Assembly (NCBI RefSeq): GCF_013282745.1
Contig: NZ_CP054044.1
Coordinates: forward strand, 124,001-188,000
From: Yersinia bercovieri ATCC 43970
GTDB lineage: Bacteria > Pseudomonadota > Gammaproteobacteria > Enterobacterales > Enterobacteriaceae
Reading direction: 5' to 3'
Length of the DNA: 64,000 bases
This document shows positions 28,177 through 38,468 of the stretch, piece after piece. Position numbers and translations under genes: made by a program. Within the stretch, counting starts at the first letter, position 1. Every line of letters begins with the position of its first letter. The notes beneath the pieces are model-generated. The model saw only the letters and a list, made by a program, of their open reading frames with translations. It did not search any database and was not told where the DNA came from.

Positions 28177-29301
28177 CTATTTATCATCCAGCAGATTGAT
28201 AGTAATTCGGTTATTGGCATCAAGCATTGATGCTTTGGCACGAATCTTCGCTTCCAACTGATCAATCATGTTTTTGTTATCAAAGCGCTCTCTCTGACGA
28301 ACACCATCTTCGTAGAAACCACTTTGGTTACGTGCACCAGTCACACCAATGGTCGATACCAATGCCTCACCCGGCCCATTGACCACACAACCAATGATAG
28401 AAACATCCATCGGCGTAATCAGATCTTCAAGCCGTTGTTCCAACGCATTCACTGTACCGATAACATCAAATTCCTGACGGGAGCAGGTTGGACAGGCGAT
28501 AAAGTTAATCCCGCGCGCACGTATCCGCAGAGATTTAAGGATATCGAAGCCGACTTTAACTTCCTCAACGGGGTCCGCAGCTAACGAAATACGCAGGGTG
28601 TCGCCGATACCCTCTGACAGCAGCAAACCCAGCCCAATGGCCGATTTTACTGAGCCACTGCGCGCACCACCGGCCTCAGTGATCCCTAAATGCAGAGGAT
28701 TATTAATTTGTTTGGCTAACAGGCGGTAGGAGTTTACCGCCAGAAAAACATCGGAGGCTTTAACACTGACCTTAAACTGGTCGAAATTGAGGCGATCGAG
28801 AATATCGACATGACGCATCGCGGATTCAAGCAGGGCTTCCGGCGTAGGTTCACCATATTTCTCCTGAATATCTTTCTCCAGCGAACCACCATTAATACCA
28901 ATACGGATAGGGATATTGTGATCGCGGGCACTGGCAACCACCTCCCGAATACGGGATTCGTTACCAATATTGCCGGGGTTAATTCGTAAGCAATCAACAC
29001 CATATTCAGCGACTTTAAGGGCAATCCGGTAGTCAAAGTGAATATCGGCAACCAGCGGTACATTCGACTGCTGTTTGATCAACTTAAATGCTTCAGCCGC
29101 ATCCATCGTCGGCACCGAGACACGTACGATATCCACGCCAACACGTTCCAATGCCCTGATTTGGGCAACTGTGGCATCAACATCCGTGGTTTTGGTATTG
29201 GTCATTGATTGCACTGTAATCGGTGCACCATCACCAATAGGCACTTTACCGACGTAAATTCGGGTAGATTTACGGCGGATAATGGGGGATTCGTTATGCA
29301 T
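28177..29301 (-). CDS. ispG: 4-hydroxy-3-methylbut-2-enyl diphosphate synthase IspG (GcpE)
   Basis: 374-residue iron-sulfur enzyme of the MEP isoprenoid pathway. The TIM-barrel part includes [18 protein letters not shown]. The [4Fe-4S] cysteines lie in [11 protein letters not shown] and in [15 protein letters not shown] 29301 follows AAAGGAGAG and matches the family start MHN; the longest frame from 29337 is rejected. It follows rodZ by 105 bp. Confidence 0.97.
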   Translation of the reverse strand: MHNESPIIRRKSTRIYVGKVPIGDGAPITVQSMTNTKTTDVDATVAQIRALERVGVDIVRVSVPTMDAAEAFKLIKQQSNVPLVADIHFDYRIALKVAEYGVDCLRINPGNIGNESRIREVVASARDHNIPIRIGINGGSLEKDIQEKYGEPTPEALLESAMRHVDILDRLNFDQFKVSVKASDVFLAVNSYRLLAKQINNPLHLGITEAGGARSGSVKSAIGLGLLLSEGIGDTLRISLAADPVEEVKVGFDILKSLRIRARGINFIACPTCSRQEFDVIGTVNALEQRLEDLITPMDVSIIGCVVNGPGEALVSTIGVTGARNQSGFYEDGVRQRERFDNKNMIDQLEAKIRAKASMLDANNRITINLLDDK

Positions 29302-29406
29302 TACACACTCTCCTTTACAGTCGTGTAGGTTATACAACAGAGCACTCTATCAAAACTATGGTGGTTACCTATCTGCACCACCTTATAGTTTCTCAAGACC
29401 ACAATA

Positions 29407-30411
29407 TTACTCTACACCGACAGTCAGGCGGGCTACGCGATTAGCCTTAATAAACTTAGTTAAATCTACTGGATTACCCTGATAAGTGATCGTCAGTGCA
29501 CCCGGCGCACCAATGGTTAGCTTATAGGGCGATTTACCCGATAGATTGAGGGTAGCCCCCCCTTTCTGGATACCGCTAAACAGCGTTTTTCCACTCGCGT
29601 CAACAACCTGTAACCAGCAATCAGCTGTGAAGTTCATGACCAATGAACCCGCAGTTGATGCCGCACCATTCACCCCAGCGTCTGCAGTCGGCAATGGTGG
29701 TTGTGTGGTAGAAACATCAGGCAACGGAGCCTGACTTGGGGAGACGACCACTGACTCCGCCGGCGTCGTTCCCTGGGTGGTGGTCCCGACACGGCTATTT
29801 GCCGTATCGGCTGGTGCCGCACTGTCAGTGACAGGGGCGGTACCATTTGCTGTTGGTGTAGTGTTGGTAACCGGAGCCTGAGCATCCGAAGATGGTGCAG
29901 GATCGCTATTATCATCAGTCAGCGGCACAGATTGCCCGCCATTTTGCGACAGTTGAGCAGAGGATTGATCAGCCATGGTGGCTATTTCTGCTTGCTGCGC
30001 CTGATGATTTTGCCACCACCATGCCCCGGTCAGCCCCAGCACAACCAACACAATAAGCCAGGTGAATGTCATCAACCAGCCATCGCGTTTTTTATGCTTT
30101 TTGCCCAATGAGAAACTCTGCATTGGGGCAACCTTCGCCGCTCTGACTGGCGCTTGTTTTTCTAGCATGGGTAGCAGTTCATCTTCTGGAAGGTGAACTA
30201 GTTTGGCGTAAGAACGAATGTAACCACGGTGGAATGTTGAGGCGAGATTAGCTTGTGCTTTATCCTCCTCAAGATCACGGATTGTGGATACTTTCAGACA
30301 CAGACGTTCTGCAACCGTCTGCTGAGTTAGCCCTAGTGCTTCACGTGCTTGACGCAGGCGCTCACCTGTCGTCTCTGGAACAGTTTGATCTTGGGAGGCT
30401 TCAGTATTCAT
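29407..30411 (-). CDS. rodZ: Cytoskeleton protein RodZ
   Basis: 334-residue bitopic protein. A cytoplasmic helix-turn-helix (about 16-85, with [20 protein letters not shown] in sequence) binds MreB. A basic juxtamembrane stretch KKHKKRDG comes before one transmembrane helix (about 112-132). A Thr/Pro/Ala-rich periplasmic linker (about 150-245) leads to a C-terminal beta domain (about 250-334). It is required for rod shape. It overlaps pilW by 11 bp. Confidence 0.95.
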   Translation of the reverse strand: MNTEASQDQTVPETTGERLRQAREALGLTQQTVAERLCLKVSTIRDLEEDKAQANLASTFHRGYIRSYAKLVHLPEDELLPMLEKQAPVRAAKVAPMQSFSLGKKHKKRDGWLMTFTWLIVLVVLGLTGAWWWQNHQAQQAEIATMADQSSAQLSQNGGQSVPLTDDNSDPAPSSDAQAPVTNTTPTANGTAPVTDSAAPADTANSRVGTTTQGTTPAESVVVSPSQAPLPDVSTTQPPLPTADAGVNGAASTAGSLVMNFTADCWLQVVDASGKTLFSGIQKGGATLNLSGKSPYKLTIGAPGALTITYQGNPVDLTKFIKANRVARLTVGVE

Positions 30412-31150
30412 TAGCTAGAAAATGCTGGTACTGTTTGGATTGTGGAAAACTTCGCGCAAGCTGCTTGCCATAGCGTTGAACACTATCTTGACGGCCTGCT
30501 AGCGCGGCGAAACGAATTTGTAACCATAAACTTTCAGCACTGGCTGGTAGCGTATGTTGGTAAATATCCAGTAGTAGTTGCGCCTGAGCACGATTCCCTT
30601 CACCAAAATGCCGTTGAGCTTCTGCGAGCAGCGGCTCACCTTTATCTGGATCGTACTTCAATGCCCGACTCAACAATAGCCGAGCCTGATCATTTTGATT
30701 GGCCCGTAAAAAGCAATATCCGGCGTTTTCCAGACTATCTGCCACCTGGCCGTAATCAGGTAACAGCGCTGCTGCGCTAAACTGTTGTTGGGCCGATACA
30801 TACTGCCCTAAACTACACAGAAACGCACCGTAATTATTCAGTACAGTGCCATTTCCAGGTGCCAGTTTCATCGCATGTTGATAACGCTGCTCTGCGGCAC
30901 TGTTTTCACCGATACGTTGCTCATAAAATGCCATGCCCAATTGAGCACGATAATCCTGCGGATCCGCCTCTACAGCCTTCTCAAGATTCTGTCGCGCAGC
31001 ATTAAGGTCACCTTGCGCCAAATACTCTAAACCCAGTTGTAAGCGCGTCTGCCCTGCCGCTGGCTGATTGGTTTTTTCTGGCGACGAACCAGAACAGCCA
31101 GTCAGTATTATTGCTAGCAGGCAAACTCTCCACAGTCTTGTCAGCTTCAT
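30401..31150 (-). CDS. pilW: TPR lipoprotein PilW (type IV pilus biogenesis/stability family)
   Basis: 249-residue lipoprotein with lipobox LTGC (Cys19) and about five TPR units, for example [20 protein letters not shown] and [20 protein letters not shown]. PilW relatives help the PilQ secretin in type IV pilus systems. In enterobacteria this gene (E. coli YfgA neighbour region) is kept next to rodZ even without nearby pilus genes, so its actual client here is unclear. It overlaps rodZ by 11 bp, suggesting coupled translation. Confidence 0.88.
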   Translation of the reverse strand: MKLTRLWRVCLLAIILTGCSGSSPEKTNQPAAGQTRLQLGLEYLAQGDLNAARQNLEKAVEADPQDYRAQLGMAFYEQRIGENSAAEQRYQHAMKLAPGNGTVLNNYGAFLCSLGQYVSAQQQFSAAALLPDYGQVADSLENAGYCFLRANQNDQARLLLSRALKYDPDKGEPLLAEAQRHFGEGNRAQAQLLLDIYQHTLPASAESLWLQIRFAALAGRQDSVQRYGKQLARSFPQSKQYQHFLANEY

Positions 31151-31307
31151 GCTTTCTCAATTGTCCTTATGTGTGAAGATGAGTGCCGGAATCAGGCACT
31201 CATGTTATTCCCATTACTGAGATTTGAATAACTTTTTCAGCATTGAGCACGCTACAAATTATAAGTTAAATAACAGTTAGTTACCTGTCTTCAGGCAATC
31301 TTATCAA

Positions 31308-32504
31308 TCAGACTGTCTTAATGGCAATTGGTTCACCCGCCATTCTCTTTTTCAAGGTGCGCTTGGTGCGATCAATCACTTCTCCGGCTAATTGACCACA
31401 TGCGGCATCAATATCATCACCGCGCGTCTTACGCACAATGGTGGTAAACCCATACTCCATCAACACCTTAGAGAAACGATCCACTCGGCTGTTTGAGCTA
31501 CGGCCATATGGTGCACCGGGGAACGGGTTCCATGGAATCAGGTTAATCTTGCATGGTGTGTCTTTTAAACATTCAGCCAGTTGATGAGCTTGTTCCACGC
31601 TGTCATTAATGTGATCCAGCATAACGTACTCAACAGTAACCCGCCCGCCATTCGCTTTGGATTTATCCAGGTAACGGCGTACCGCGGCCAGGAAGGTTTC
31701 AATATTGTATTTGCGATTGATTGGTACGATTTCATTGCGAATATCATCAGTCGGCGCATGTAATGAGATGGCCAGTGCAACGTCAATCATATCACCCAGC
31801 TTATCCAGCGCCGGCACCACACCCGAGGTGGATAGGGTCACGCGGCGTTTGGACAGACCGAAACCAAAGTCATCCAGCATGATATCCATGGCGGGCACAA
31901 CATTATTTAGGTTCAGCAGGGGTTCACCCATGCCCATCATCACCACGTTGGTGATAGGCCGTGTGCCAGTTGATTTTAATGAGCCGATAATTTTCGCCGC
32001 GCGCCATACCTGGCCAATAATTTCGGATACCCGCAGGTTGCGGTTAAAGCCCTGCTGCGCCGTAGAGCAGAATTTACACTCCAACGCACAGCCTACCTGT
32101 GATGAGACACACAGCGTGGCGCGGTCGGCTTCCGGGATATACACGGTTTCAACTTGCTGATCACCCACGGTGATGGCCCACTTAATGGTGCCATCCGCAG
32201 AGCGCTGCTCTTGTGCCACTTCAGGGGCGCGAATCTCTGCCACGCGCTGTAACTTAGCGCGCAGCGCTTTGTTGATATCGGTCATTTGCTCGAAATCGTC
32301 GTAGCAGTAGTGATACATCCACTTCATGACCTGATCTGCCCGGAAAGGTTTCTCACCCATTTGGGCAAAAAATTCGCGCATTTGTTGGCGATTTAAATCG
32401 AGCAGATTAATTTTGCCAGTGACGGAGGTGGTGGTTTCCACCACATTGTCAGGTTGAGGAGCAGCATCAATTGGTGTTGATGCAGTTAATAATTGTTCAG
32501 ACAT
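31308..32504 (-). CDS. rlmN: Dual-specificity 23S rRNA/tRNA adenine-C2 methyltransferase RlmN
   Basis: 398-residue radical SAM enzyme methylating A2503 of 23S rRNA and A37 of some tRNAs. The radical SAM motif CxxxCxxC is at 139, 143 and 146 (GCALECKFC), and the methyl-carrying cysteine lies near the C-terminus in DAACGQLAG. About 25 N-terminal residues are low in conservation. The order rlmN-pilW-rodZ-ispG-hisS is as in E. coli. The 157-bp gap to pilW holds nothing recognised. Confidence 0.97.
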   Translation of the reverse strand: MSEQLLTASTPIDAAPQPDNVVETTTSVTGKINLLDLNRQQMREFFAQMGEKPFRADQVMKWMYHYCYDDFEQMTDINKALRAKLQRVAEIRAPEVAQEQRSADGTIKWAITVGDQQVETVYIPEADRATLCVSSQVGCALECKFCSTAQQGFNRNLRVSEIIGQVWRAAKIIGSLKSTGTRPITNVVMMGMGEPLLNLNNVVPAMDIMLDDFGFGLSKRRVTLSTSGVVPALDKLGDMIDVALAISLHAPTDDIRNEIVPINRKYNIETFLAAVRRYLDKSKANGGRVTVEYVMLDHINDSVEQAHQLAECLKDTPCKINLIPWNPFPGAPYGRSSNSRVDRFSKVLMEYGFTTIVRKTRGDDIDAACGQLAGEVIDRTKRTLKKRMAGEPIAIKTV

Positions 32505-32602
32505 AAATTGTCGTGGCCTCGTTGTTACACTTTACGGCGCTGTGCTTTAAACCGGGTACGGCTTCAGAAACGGCGATGATAAATAATAGATGAATAAATA
32601 AT

Positions 32603-32640
32603 AAAACGCCCCAGGAGAGATGTCTCCACCGGGGCGCGGC
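32603..32640 (-). terminator. Terminator after ndk
   Basis: On the minus strand, CGCCCC and GGGGCG form the outer stem, with an inner GGAGA/TCTCC stem, followed by TTTTATTATTTATT. It separates ndk from rlmN. Confidence 0.75.
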
Positions 32641-32745
32641 ATTGTACAAATTTTAGGGCGTGGATTCCATAATTGGAAAGGCGCTCGACCAACTTTATTG
32701 TATCCGTTAGTTAAATATCAGCCATTCCCAAACTGGATCAATTAA

Positions 32746-33174
32746 TTAGCTACGGGGAAAAATCTCATCCGCAGCGAAAAAATAAGCGATTTCACGCTGA
32801 GCAGATTCAACCGCATCAGAGCCGTGTACGGCGTTCGCGGTGAAGCTGTCGGCAAAATCAGCACGCAGTGTGCCGGCCAGTGCGTTTTCTGGATTAGTTG
32901 CGCCCATGATATCACGGTGGCGCTGAACCGCATTTTCGCCTTCAAGAACCTGAACCATGATCGGGCCAGAGGTCATAAATTCAACCAAACCATCAAAGAA
33001 TGGGCGGCCTTTATGTTCAGCGTAAAAACCTTCAGCCTGTTCTTTGGTCAGGTGCAGCATTTTTGCAGCAATAATTTTGAAACCAGCACTTTCAAAACGC
33101 GCGTAGATAGCACCGATGTCGTTATTGGCAACAGCATTTGGTTTGATGATGGAGAAAGTACGTTCTAAAGCCAT
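32746..33174 (-). CDS. ndk: Nucleoside diphosphate kinase Ndk
   Basis: 142-residue enzyme equilibrating NTP and NDP pools. The phosphorylated histidine is His117 in [16 protein letters not shown]; the N-terminal [12 protein letters not shown] is invariant in the family. Length is one short of E. coli Ndk. Downstream of pbpC in E. coli, here it is separated from pbpC by the crystallin-type gene. Confidence 0.97.
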   Translation of the reverse strand: MALERTFSIIKPNAVANNDIGAIYARFESAGFKIIAAKMLHLTKEQAEGFYAEHKGRPFFDGLVEFMTSGPIMVQVLEGENAVQRHRDIMGATNPENALAGTLRADFADSFTANAVHGSDAVESAQREIAYFFAADEIFPRS

Positions 33175-33446
33175 GATAACCTCTATTGGATTTCTAATAT
33201 TGACCGGACTCGGAACCGCCCCTAACAGCCTTAAATAAGGGGGTAAGCTTGGCTGACAGGCAGCGCCTGAACACTCAATGTTACCGACCTGTATAGGTGG
33301 CCGCCGATTATATGTTCGCTATCAGCGATTGCATACGGGAATCACAACATTTTATTAAAAATAATTTATCCTAATTACTCATTTTTATGCACAACTCACA
33401 TTTTACATATAAATCATCCTGATAATCTCAAACGTCTCAACCCTAT

Positions 33447-35891
33447 TTAAAGCTCCTTTGTATAGGTAAATCCAACTTTTTTCTTTACAATCGCTGAGGG
33501 TTGGCTAATCACCTCTGAAACTAAAGTCCGCCTCCCTATACTAGCCGCATATCTGGCCAGGCCTCTAATCGCTGCCGTTCCCCCGCCCCGTATTGTCCCT
33601 TCAGATGCAGGATGCAGTACATAAGCAGGATCGGTTAATGAGCCAGCAATACCCACATCAGTTTCATTAATATCAACAGCCAAAGTAATACTCACTATTC
33701 GTCCTGCCAGACGAACGATGACATAAACATAATCCTCACGACTGGTTCTTAACCAACTATCAACAACATCACTGACAATATGTGATGCAGAAATAGCCCC
33801 GTCTATATTGGCCTGCGCACTGGTAGCTCCTTCACTATGTGTTTTTTCATCAACATCCTTTGAGGCAATTCCCCCTTCAGATGGCTTTTCCTGCTTATAT
33901 AATCGCCGCCACTCGCTTATCGTAGGAATAACCCGTTGCCGGGCAGCCAGTGTCTTTTCAGGTGCGCCAGTAATAATTTCAATCTCAAAATGAGAATTAG
34001 CATATTCAACCCAGTAGCCATTTTGATGTATTCTGGGTATGGTCTCTACATAATTAAAGGTTTCCAATGCCAATTCATAACGACCCAAGGATAAAGTTTG
34101 GGTATTCTGTGGGGAGACAACCGGATCATTTTGATTATTGAAGTACAAATAGGTGGCATAACCGAGTTGAGAAAAGTCGAAGGCTGTTTTTAAGTGGAGC
34201 TGTTCATGATGTTCATCTGCAGCGATATACTCCCTAACATTATTAATTAAACGTGTTTCGGTATCAACATCAGAGACTGCATAACCGGTATTTCCCTCCT
34301 GAAGAATTCGCGCAATTACTTGACCAAAAATTTCATTATTCCAACTGGTGAGAGTGCCACCAAACAGTAACGTAAAATCCGTCATAATATTAAGGGTCCA
34401 GTGAATACAAGGATTAAGGTCACGCCGAGAACGGATATGTGGGAGTAATTGCTCCTTCATCGATACTTGACAGGCCAAAGCCGTGGCCGGAATTGTCAGT
34501 GATTTTTTATCCATAGAGGTATTGACATGAGTCAATGTGGCTTCAATCTTTGAAGAGGGGGTCAACTCGCTATCTGCAAAAAGAAGAGGCTCATTGGCAC
34601 TTATTTTAGGCAGCGGCTTAGATGAGCCAAAAACTTGCAATATCTTATCGTGACCACCGCTAAAAAAATCAGAGGCACTTGATACAAAACGATCTGCTTG
34701 GTTGCAATGCCCCTGCACAATATAATTATAAATATTAAGCAGGGGTATGGACCAACAAGCAACGGCTCCGCTGATATCTCGTATCTTTCTGCTATAAACC
34801 TTCTCTGCTGTCATCACGATTTTATCAATTATAATTGATCTATTTTCATTCGTATTCGCGTTTACCAGAAAAAAATTTATATTAACATCCAAGGGATCAA
34901 ATAGATATCCAATAAGCGGGGTGTAAAAGGTGGGCTGAGTTCCCATAGATTCAATAAACTGCACCTCAAAATATCCACCATTAAAGCGTGCTAACATTGA
35001 CAAACTTTCACTTTCATCGTTCAGATCAAAATAAGCTGCATTATCTAACCTGTCATAAATAATGTATATTTTCTTATTTCCAACTTTAATTAACCCGCCA
35101 TCAGTGATAAATATAAGGAAATCATCATTGCCAGTTAACTTGAAGCTAAGGAGCATCTGCTTTGATCCTATTTTTTCATCAATCCAATAATCCCCAAAAA
35201 CCTGCCTAATCGGCAGTGTCATATATTTTTTTATCGCGCAAGAGTGGTCACAAAGAAAATTATTATCTTGATAGGCCTTGAGACTGCTTATGTGATTATC
35301 CATTCCTATATCTTTCAGGTCATCAAACGAGTAAGTTTCCGTTAAGGTAAATTCATCTCCACTGTAGTTATCATTTTTATAAACAGTAACTTGCATACCT
35401 CTTGGTACTGTTATGGAGTTTATTTGGTCATTAAGTGAATTCAATAGCGTGTGGGGACCCTTAATCTTATCGTGACTATATAGATCAATCTGCTTACCTT
35501 CAGATAAACAAATTGCATCACCAATAAAATTATCACTCTCATAAAGACACACTGCATCTTTTACTCTTAATGAACTTGTTTTATCATTAAACCATCGAAG
35601 GTTTTGAGAGTGTAATAAATCGGTATCACGGTTCAGGGTGAATGAGTGACCAGAGAAATCCACATGTTCATAGAGAGTGACGACCATACCATGAGGAACT
35701 TTGACAGATGAAATTCTATCATTCCATTGAGGAAAAAGTGAATGGGAAAAAAAACCCTCTTCAGCACAAAAACTCTCCCCAACATAAGACTCATTGGCAT
35801 AAAAGCAAACTTTGGGTTGTTCTGCCATAACATCACAATTTAATATTAAAAGCATTGAAACAAATAAGAGAACGCGATTATTTTTTATCAT
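33447..35891 (-). CDS. Secreted beta-gamma-crystallin protein with GNAT-like C-terminus
   Basis: 814 residues. Signal peptide 1-23 (cleavage VMA-EQ). Four beta-gamma-crystallin motifs follow (about 28-206): CFYANESYVGESFC, VTLYEHVDFSGHSFTL, VCLYESDNFIGDAICL and VTVYKNDNYSGDEFTL. Each is paired with a calcium-clamp sequence: NDRISS (57-62), NDKTSS (102-107), NDQINS (154-159) and DNHISS (198-203). This gives two crystallin domains, as described for an exported protein of Y. pestis. The middle (about 210-700) is unrecognised. The last 100 residues resemble GNAT motif A and the terminal motif: LHPASEGTIRGGGTAAIRGL (from 759) and QPSAIVKKKVGFTY (797-810). The gene is visibly richer in A+T than its neighbours and lies between ndk and pbpC, which adjoin in E. 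coli, so it was probably acquired. A toxin or host-interaction role is a guess. Confidence 0.75.
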   Translation of the reverse strand: MIKNNRVLLFVSMLLILNCDVMAEQPKVCFYANESYVGESFCAEEGFFSHSLFPQWNDRISSVKVPHGMVVTLYEHVDFSGHSFTLNRDTDLLHSQNLRWFNDKTSSLRVKDAVCLYESDNFIGDAICLSEGKQIDLYSHDKIKGPHTLLNSLNDQINSITVPRGMQVTVYKNDNYSGDEFTLTETYSFDDLKDIGMDNHISSLKAYQDNNFLCDHSCAIKKYMTLPIRQVFGDYWIDEKIGSKQMLLSFKLTGNDDFLIFITDGGLIKVGNKKIYIIYDRLDNAAYFDLNDESESLSMLARFNGGYFEVQFIESMGTQPTFYTPLIGYLFDPLDVNINFFLVNANTNENRSIIIDKIVMTAEKVYSRKIRDISGAVACWSIPLLNIYNYIVQGHCNQADRFVSSASDFFSGGHDKILQVFGSSKPLPKISANEPLLFADSELTPSSKIEATLTHVNTSMDKKSLTIPATALACQVSMKEQLLPHIRSRRDLNPCIHWTLNIMTDFTLLFGGTLTSWNNEIFGQVIARILQEGNTGYAVSDVDTETRLINNVREYIAADEHHEQLHLKTAFDFSQLGYATYLYFNNQNDPVVSPQNTQTLSLGRYELALETFNYVETIPRIHQNGYWVEYANSHFEIEIITGAPEKTLAARQRVIPTISEWRRLYKQEKPSEGGIASKDVDEKTHSEGATSAQANIDGAISASHIVSDVVDSWLRTSREDYVYVIVRLAGRIVSITLAVDINETDVGIAGSLTDPAYVLHPASEGTIRGGGTAAIRGLARYAASIGRRTLVSEVISQPSAIVKKKVGFTYTKEL

Positions 35892-36075
35892 GCCAACTCT
35901 CCTCGCGGCTAACTCATATGAATTATAAAGTGCAGGGTAAACACTCAGCGACAGATTAATTACTCTAGCGAATAATCTAAAAATTCATATTTCTTTTTTT
36001 ATTACAAGAAGAGTGATTTGGTAATTAGTTATAATAAAACAATGCATTCTGATTAATTGAAGAAGGTAATGAAGT

Positions 36076-38415
36076 CTATTCCACCCGAAACAGTAAATTA
36101 CTCACTAATCCACTTTCATCCAATACATTGAGTTGATAGACACCAGGCGCTGATAAGGTCTGGAGCCATGACTGGTTATTCTCCGTCATCGCCACCTGCT
36201 CCCCATTGAGGAACCACCAGTGTTGTCCACGCCCCCCCTGCGCCGCCAAACGCAGATCGAGACTAGCATGGCCGGGTAAACGTTTGACGATGGCACCATC
36301 ACGTATGCCTAAAATCAGTAGTGGCACCGTATCTCCCCCAGCTTGGGGAGGACATTGTGTGCTGGCGGTCGGTAATCGTTGGCTACGCCGCTCGGCAATC
36401 GGTAACCAGGGTTCGAGTGGTAGCGGCCATAATATTAACTGGCGCGGCACCGCTTCCGGGCAATCAGCCGCCACCCGCTGGCCCTGTGGATTTAGCCACA
36501 GAGTGAGCAAGCTGCCTTGCCTATTTTCCTGGCCGACAGCGGTCAAGGTGGGTGGTAAGGTGCCGTCGAGCACCCAGCTTTGGCGTCGCTGCCGGCAGTT
36601 GCTGTCGCCAGCGGCGAGCGGTTGCCCACCTGGCCAACAGATCTCTGCCCGGCTGACTGACGCGGGCCGCGGATCACGCGGTAACTGGCGGCCAGCGGCT
36701 GGCAGTCCTGTCATCAGCAAGTTATTGACCTGATTGAGTATGGGGATAGCGGTGGCATAGCCAAATTGTCCGGCGACCGGTGTGCCATCTGGCCGCCCAA
36801 CCCACACGCCGATGGTATAACGGGCATTGATACCCACTGCCCAGGCATCACGGTAGCCATAGCTGGTGCCGGTTTTCCACGCCAATGGCACCGTTGCCGG
36901 CAGAGTATCGTCCGGCAGTGGTCTGGCCTCACCGGCCAGTATGCGCCGGATAATCCACGCGGCACCAGGTGAGAAGAGCCGCCGCTCCTGTATCTGCTGT
37001 TGCGGCTCAAAACGTAGTGTCGCCGCCATGCCACCACGGGCGAAGGCGCTATAGGCGGCCACCAGCTGATCCAGTCGTGAGCCAGCCCCGCCGAGGATCA
37101 CCGCCAAACTCGGTGCGCTGTGCGGCGGAAAACGTAAATTCAGGCCGCCATTGCGCAAATTGGCGGTAAAACGTTTCGGGCCATAAGCTTCCAACAGCTG
37201 CACCGCCGGTAAATTCAGTGAGCGCACCAGCGCTTCGCTGGCACTGACCGGGCCATGGAATCCGCTATCAAAATTACCGGGGCGGTAATCACCGAAGCGG
37301 CGCGGCACATCTTGCAGCAGTGACTCAGCATGGATCAGGCCATCATCCAGCGCCATGGCATACAGAAAAGGTTTGAGTGTTGAACCCGGTGAGCGCCAGG
37401 CGCTGACCATATCCACATGGCCGAAGCGGCTATCATCCTGAAAATCCACCGAGCCGAGGTAAGCGCGCACATTCATGGTGGTGTGATCGACCACCAGCAG
37501 CCCCAGTGAGGTTTTCTCCGGCAGTTGATGCCGCCAACTGGCCGCCATATCCTCCAATTGCCGCTGTAGCGCAGCATCCAGAGTGGTTTGGATCACTTCC
37601 CGCTGATTGCCCAGGGTTAAGCGGCGGGCCAGCAGTGGCGCGAGTTGCGGCACCTGACGTGGTGCCAGCCAGATATCTTCTTGTTTGATATCAGCCACCT
37701 CTGCTGGCGTCCAGACCTGATAATCAGCCAGCCGGGTTAAGACTTTATCCCGCGCCGCTTTAGCCCGCAGCGGGTAGCGATCTGGCCGCAATCGGCTTGG
37801 GGCCTGTGGCAGGGCGGCCAACAGTGCCGCTTCTGCCGGTGTCAGTTGGGCCGGCGCTTTACCCAGATAGGTCCAACTGGCGGCCCCGATACCTTGCAGG
37901 GTGCCGCCAAATGGGGCGCGATTAAGGTAAAGCTCCAGAATTTGATCTTTGGAAAAATGCCACTCCAGCTGCAAGGTGCGCCAAATTTGGCGTAATTTTC
38001 CGGTTAAGGTGCGGGGATGTGGCTCGATCAGGCGGGCAACCTGCATTGATAGCGTGCTGCCACCAGAGAGGATTTTACCCGCCCGCAGATCCTGCCAGGC
38101 GGCACGGGCCAACGCCAGTGGATTAACACCGGGGTGGCGGTAAAACCAGCGGTCTTCGAAAGTGAGCAGGGCTTGCAGGTAGTAAGGTGAGACCTGTTGC
38201 AGGGTCACCGGATAACGCCATACCCCGTCGGCATCGGCAAAACGCCATAGTGGCGTGCCATCTTCAGCCACCACCACCCGGGCGACCTGAACTTGCGCCA
38301 AGGGGAGCGGCCAGAGCTTATCCGCCAGCCACAGTGTGGCCGGGAGCAATATGACAATGATAGCCAGCGCCCACCACAGGCGGCGATAGCGGGAAAAAAG
38401 AGTGGTTCGCATCAA
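36076..38415 (-). CDS. pbpC: Penicillin-binding protein 1C PbpC
   Basis: 779-residue bifunctional class A PBP. A transmembrane anchor (about 13-30) comes before the glycosyltransferase 51 domain (about 45-240; FEDRWFYRHPGVNPLALARA and GGSTLSMQVARL in sequence order). The transpeptidase domain has the active-site serine in SPGSTLKP and the KTGTSYGYRD box. A C-terminal BiPBP domain (about 690-779) is typical of PBP1C. It follows yfhM by 53 bp; the two are found together across bacteria and are thought to work as an envelope defence/repair pair. Confidence 0.95.
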   Translation of the reverse strand: MMRTTLFSRYRRLWWALAIIVILLPATLWLADKLWPLPLAQVQVARVVVAEDGTPLWRFADADGVWRYPVTLQQVSPYYLQALLTFEDRWFYRHPGVNPLALARAAWQDLRAGKILSGGSTLSMQVARLIEPHPRTLTGKLRQIWRTLQLEWHFSKDQILELYLNRAPFGGTLQGIGAASWTYLGKAPAQLTPAEAALLAALPQAPSRLRPDRYPLRAKAARDKVLTRLADYQVWTPAEVADIKQEDIWLAPRQVPQLAPLLARRLTLGNQREVIQTTLDAALQRQLEDMAASWRHQLPEKTSLGLLVVDHTTMNVRAYLGSVDFQDDSRFGHVDMVSAWRSPGSTLKPFLYAMALDDGLIHAESLLQDVPRRFGDYRPGNFDSGFHGPVSASEALVRSLNLPAVQLLEAYGPKRFTANLRNGGLNLRFPPHSAPSLAVILGGAGSRLDQLVAAYSAFARGGMAATLRFEPQQQIQERRLFSPGAAWIIRRILAGEARPLPDDTLPATVPLAWKTGTSYGYRDAWAVGINARYTIGVWVGRPDGTPVAGQFGYATAIPILNQVNNLLMTGLPAAGRQLPRDPRPASVSRAEICWPGGQPLAAGDSNCRQRRQSWVLDGTLPPTLTAVGQENRQGSLLTLWLNPQGQRVAADCPEAVPRQLILWPLPLEPWLPIAERRSQRLPTASTQCPPQAGGDTVPLLILGIRDGAIVKRLPGHASLDLRLAAQGGRGQHWWFLNGEQVAMTENNQSWLQTLSAPGVYQLNVLDESGLVSNLLFRVE

Positions 38416-38468
38416 TAGCCTTTACCCCCCTTTGCTGCAACTAACCGCCAGCAAAGGGGAGTAAGTAT

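Noticed and set aside
35820..35891. Possible lipobox (ILNC) in the crystallin-type protein
   Set aside because: The residues before Cys19 do not fit the L-[AS]-[GA]-C pattern, and a normal signal peptidase I site (VMA-EQ) follows.
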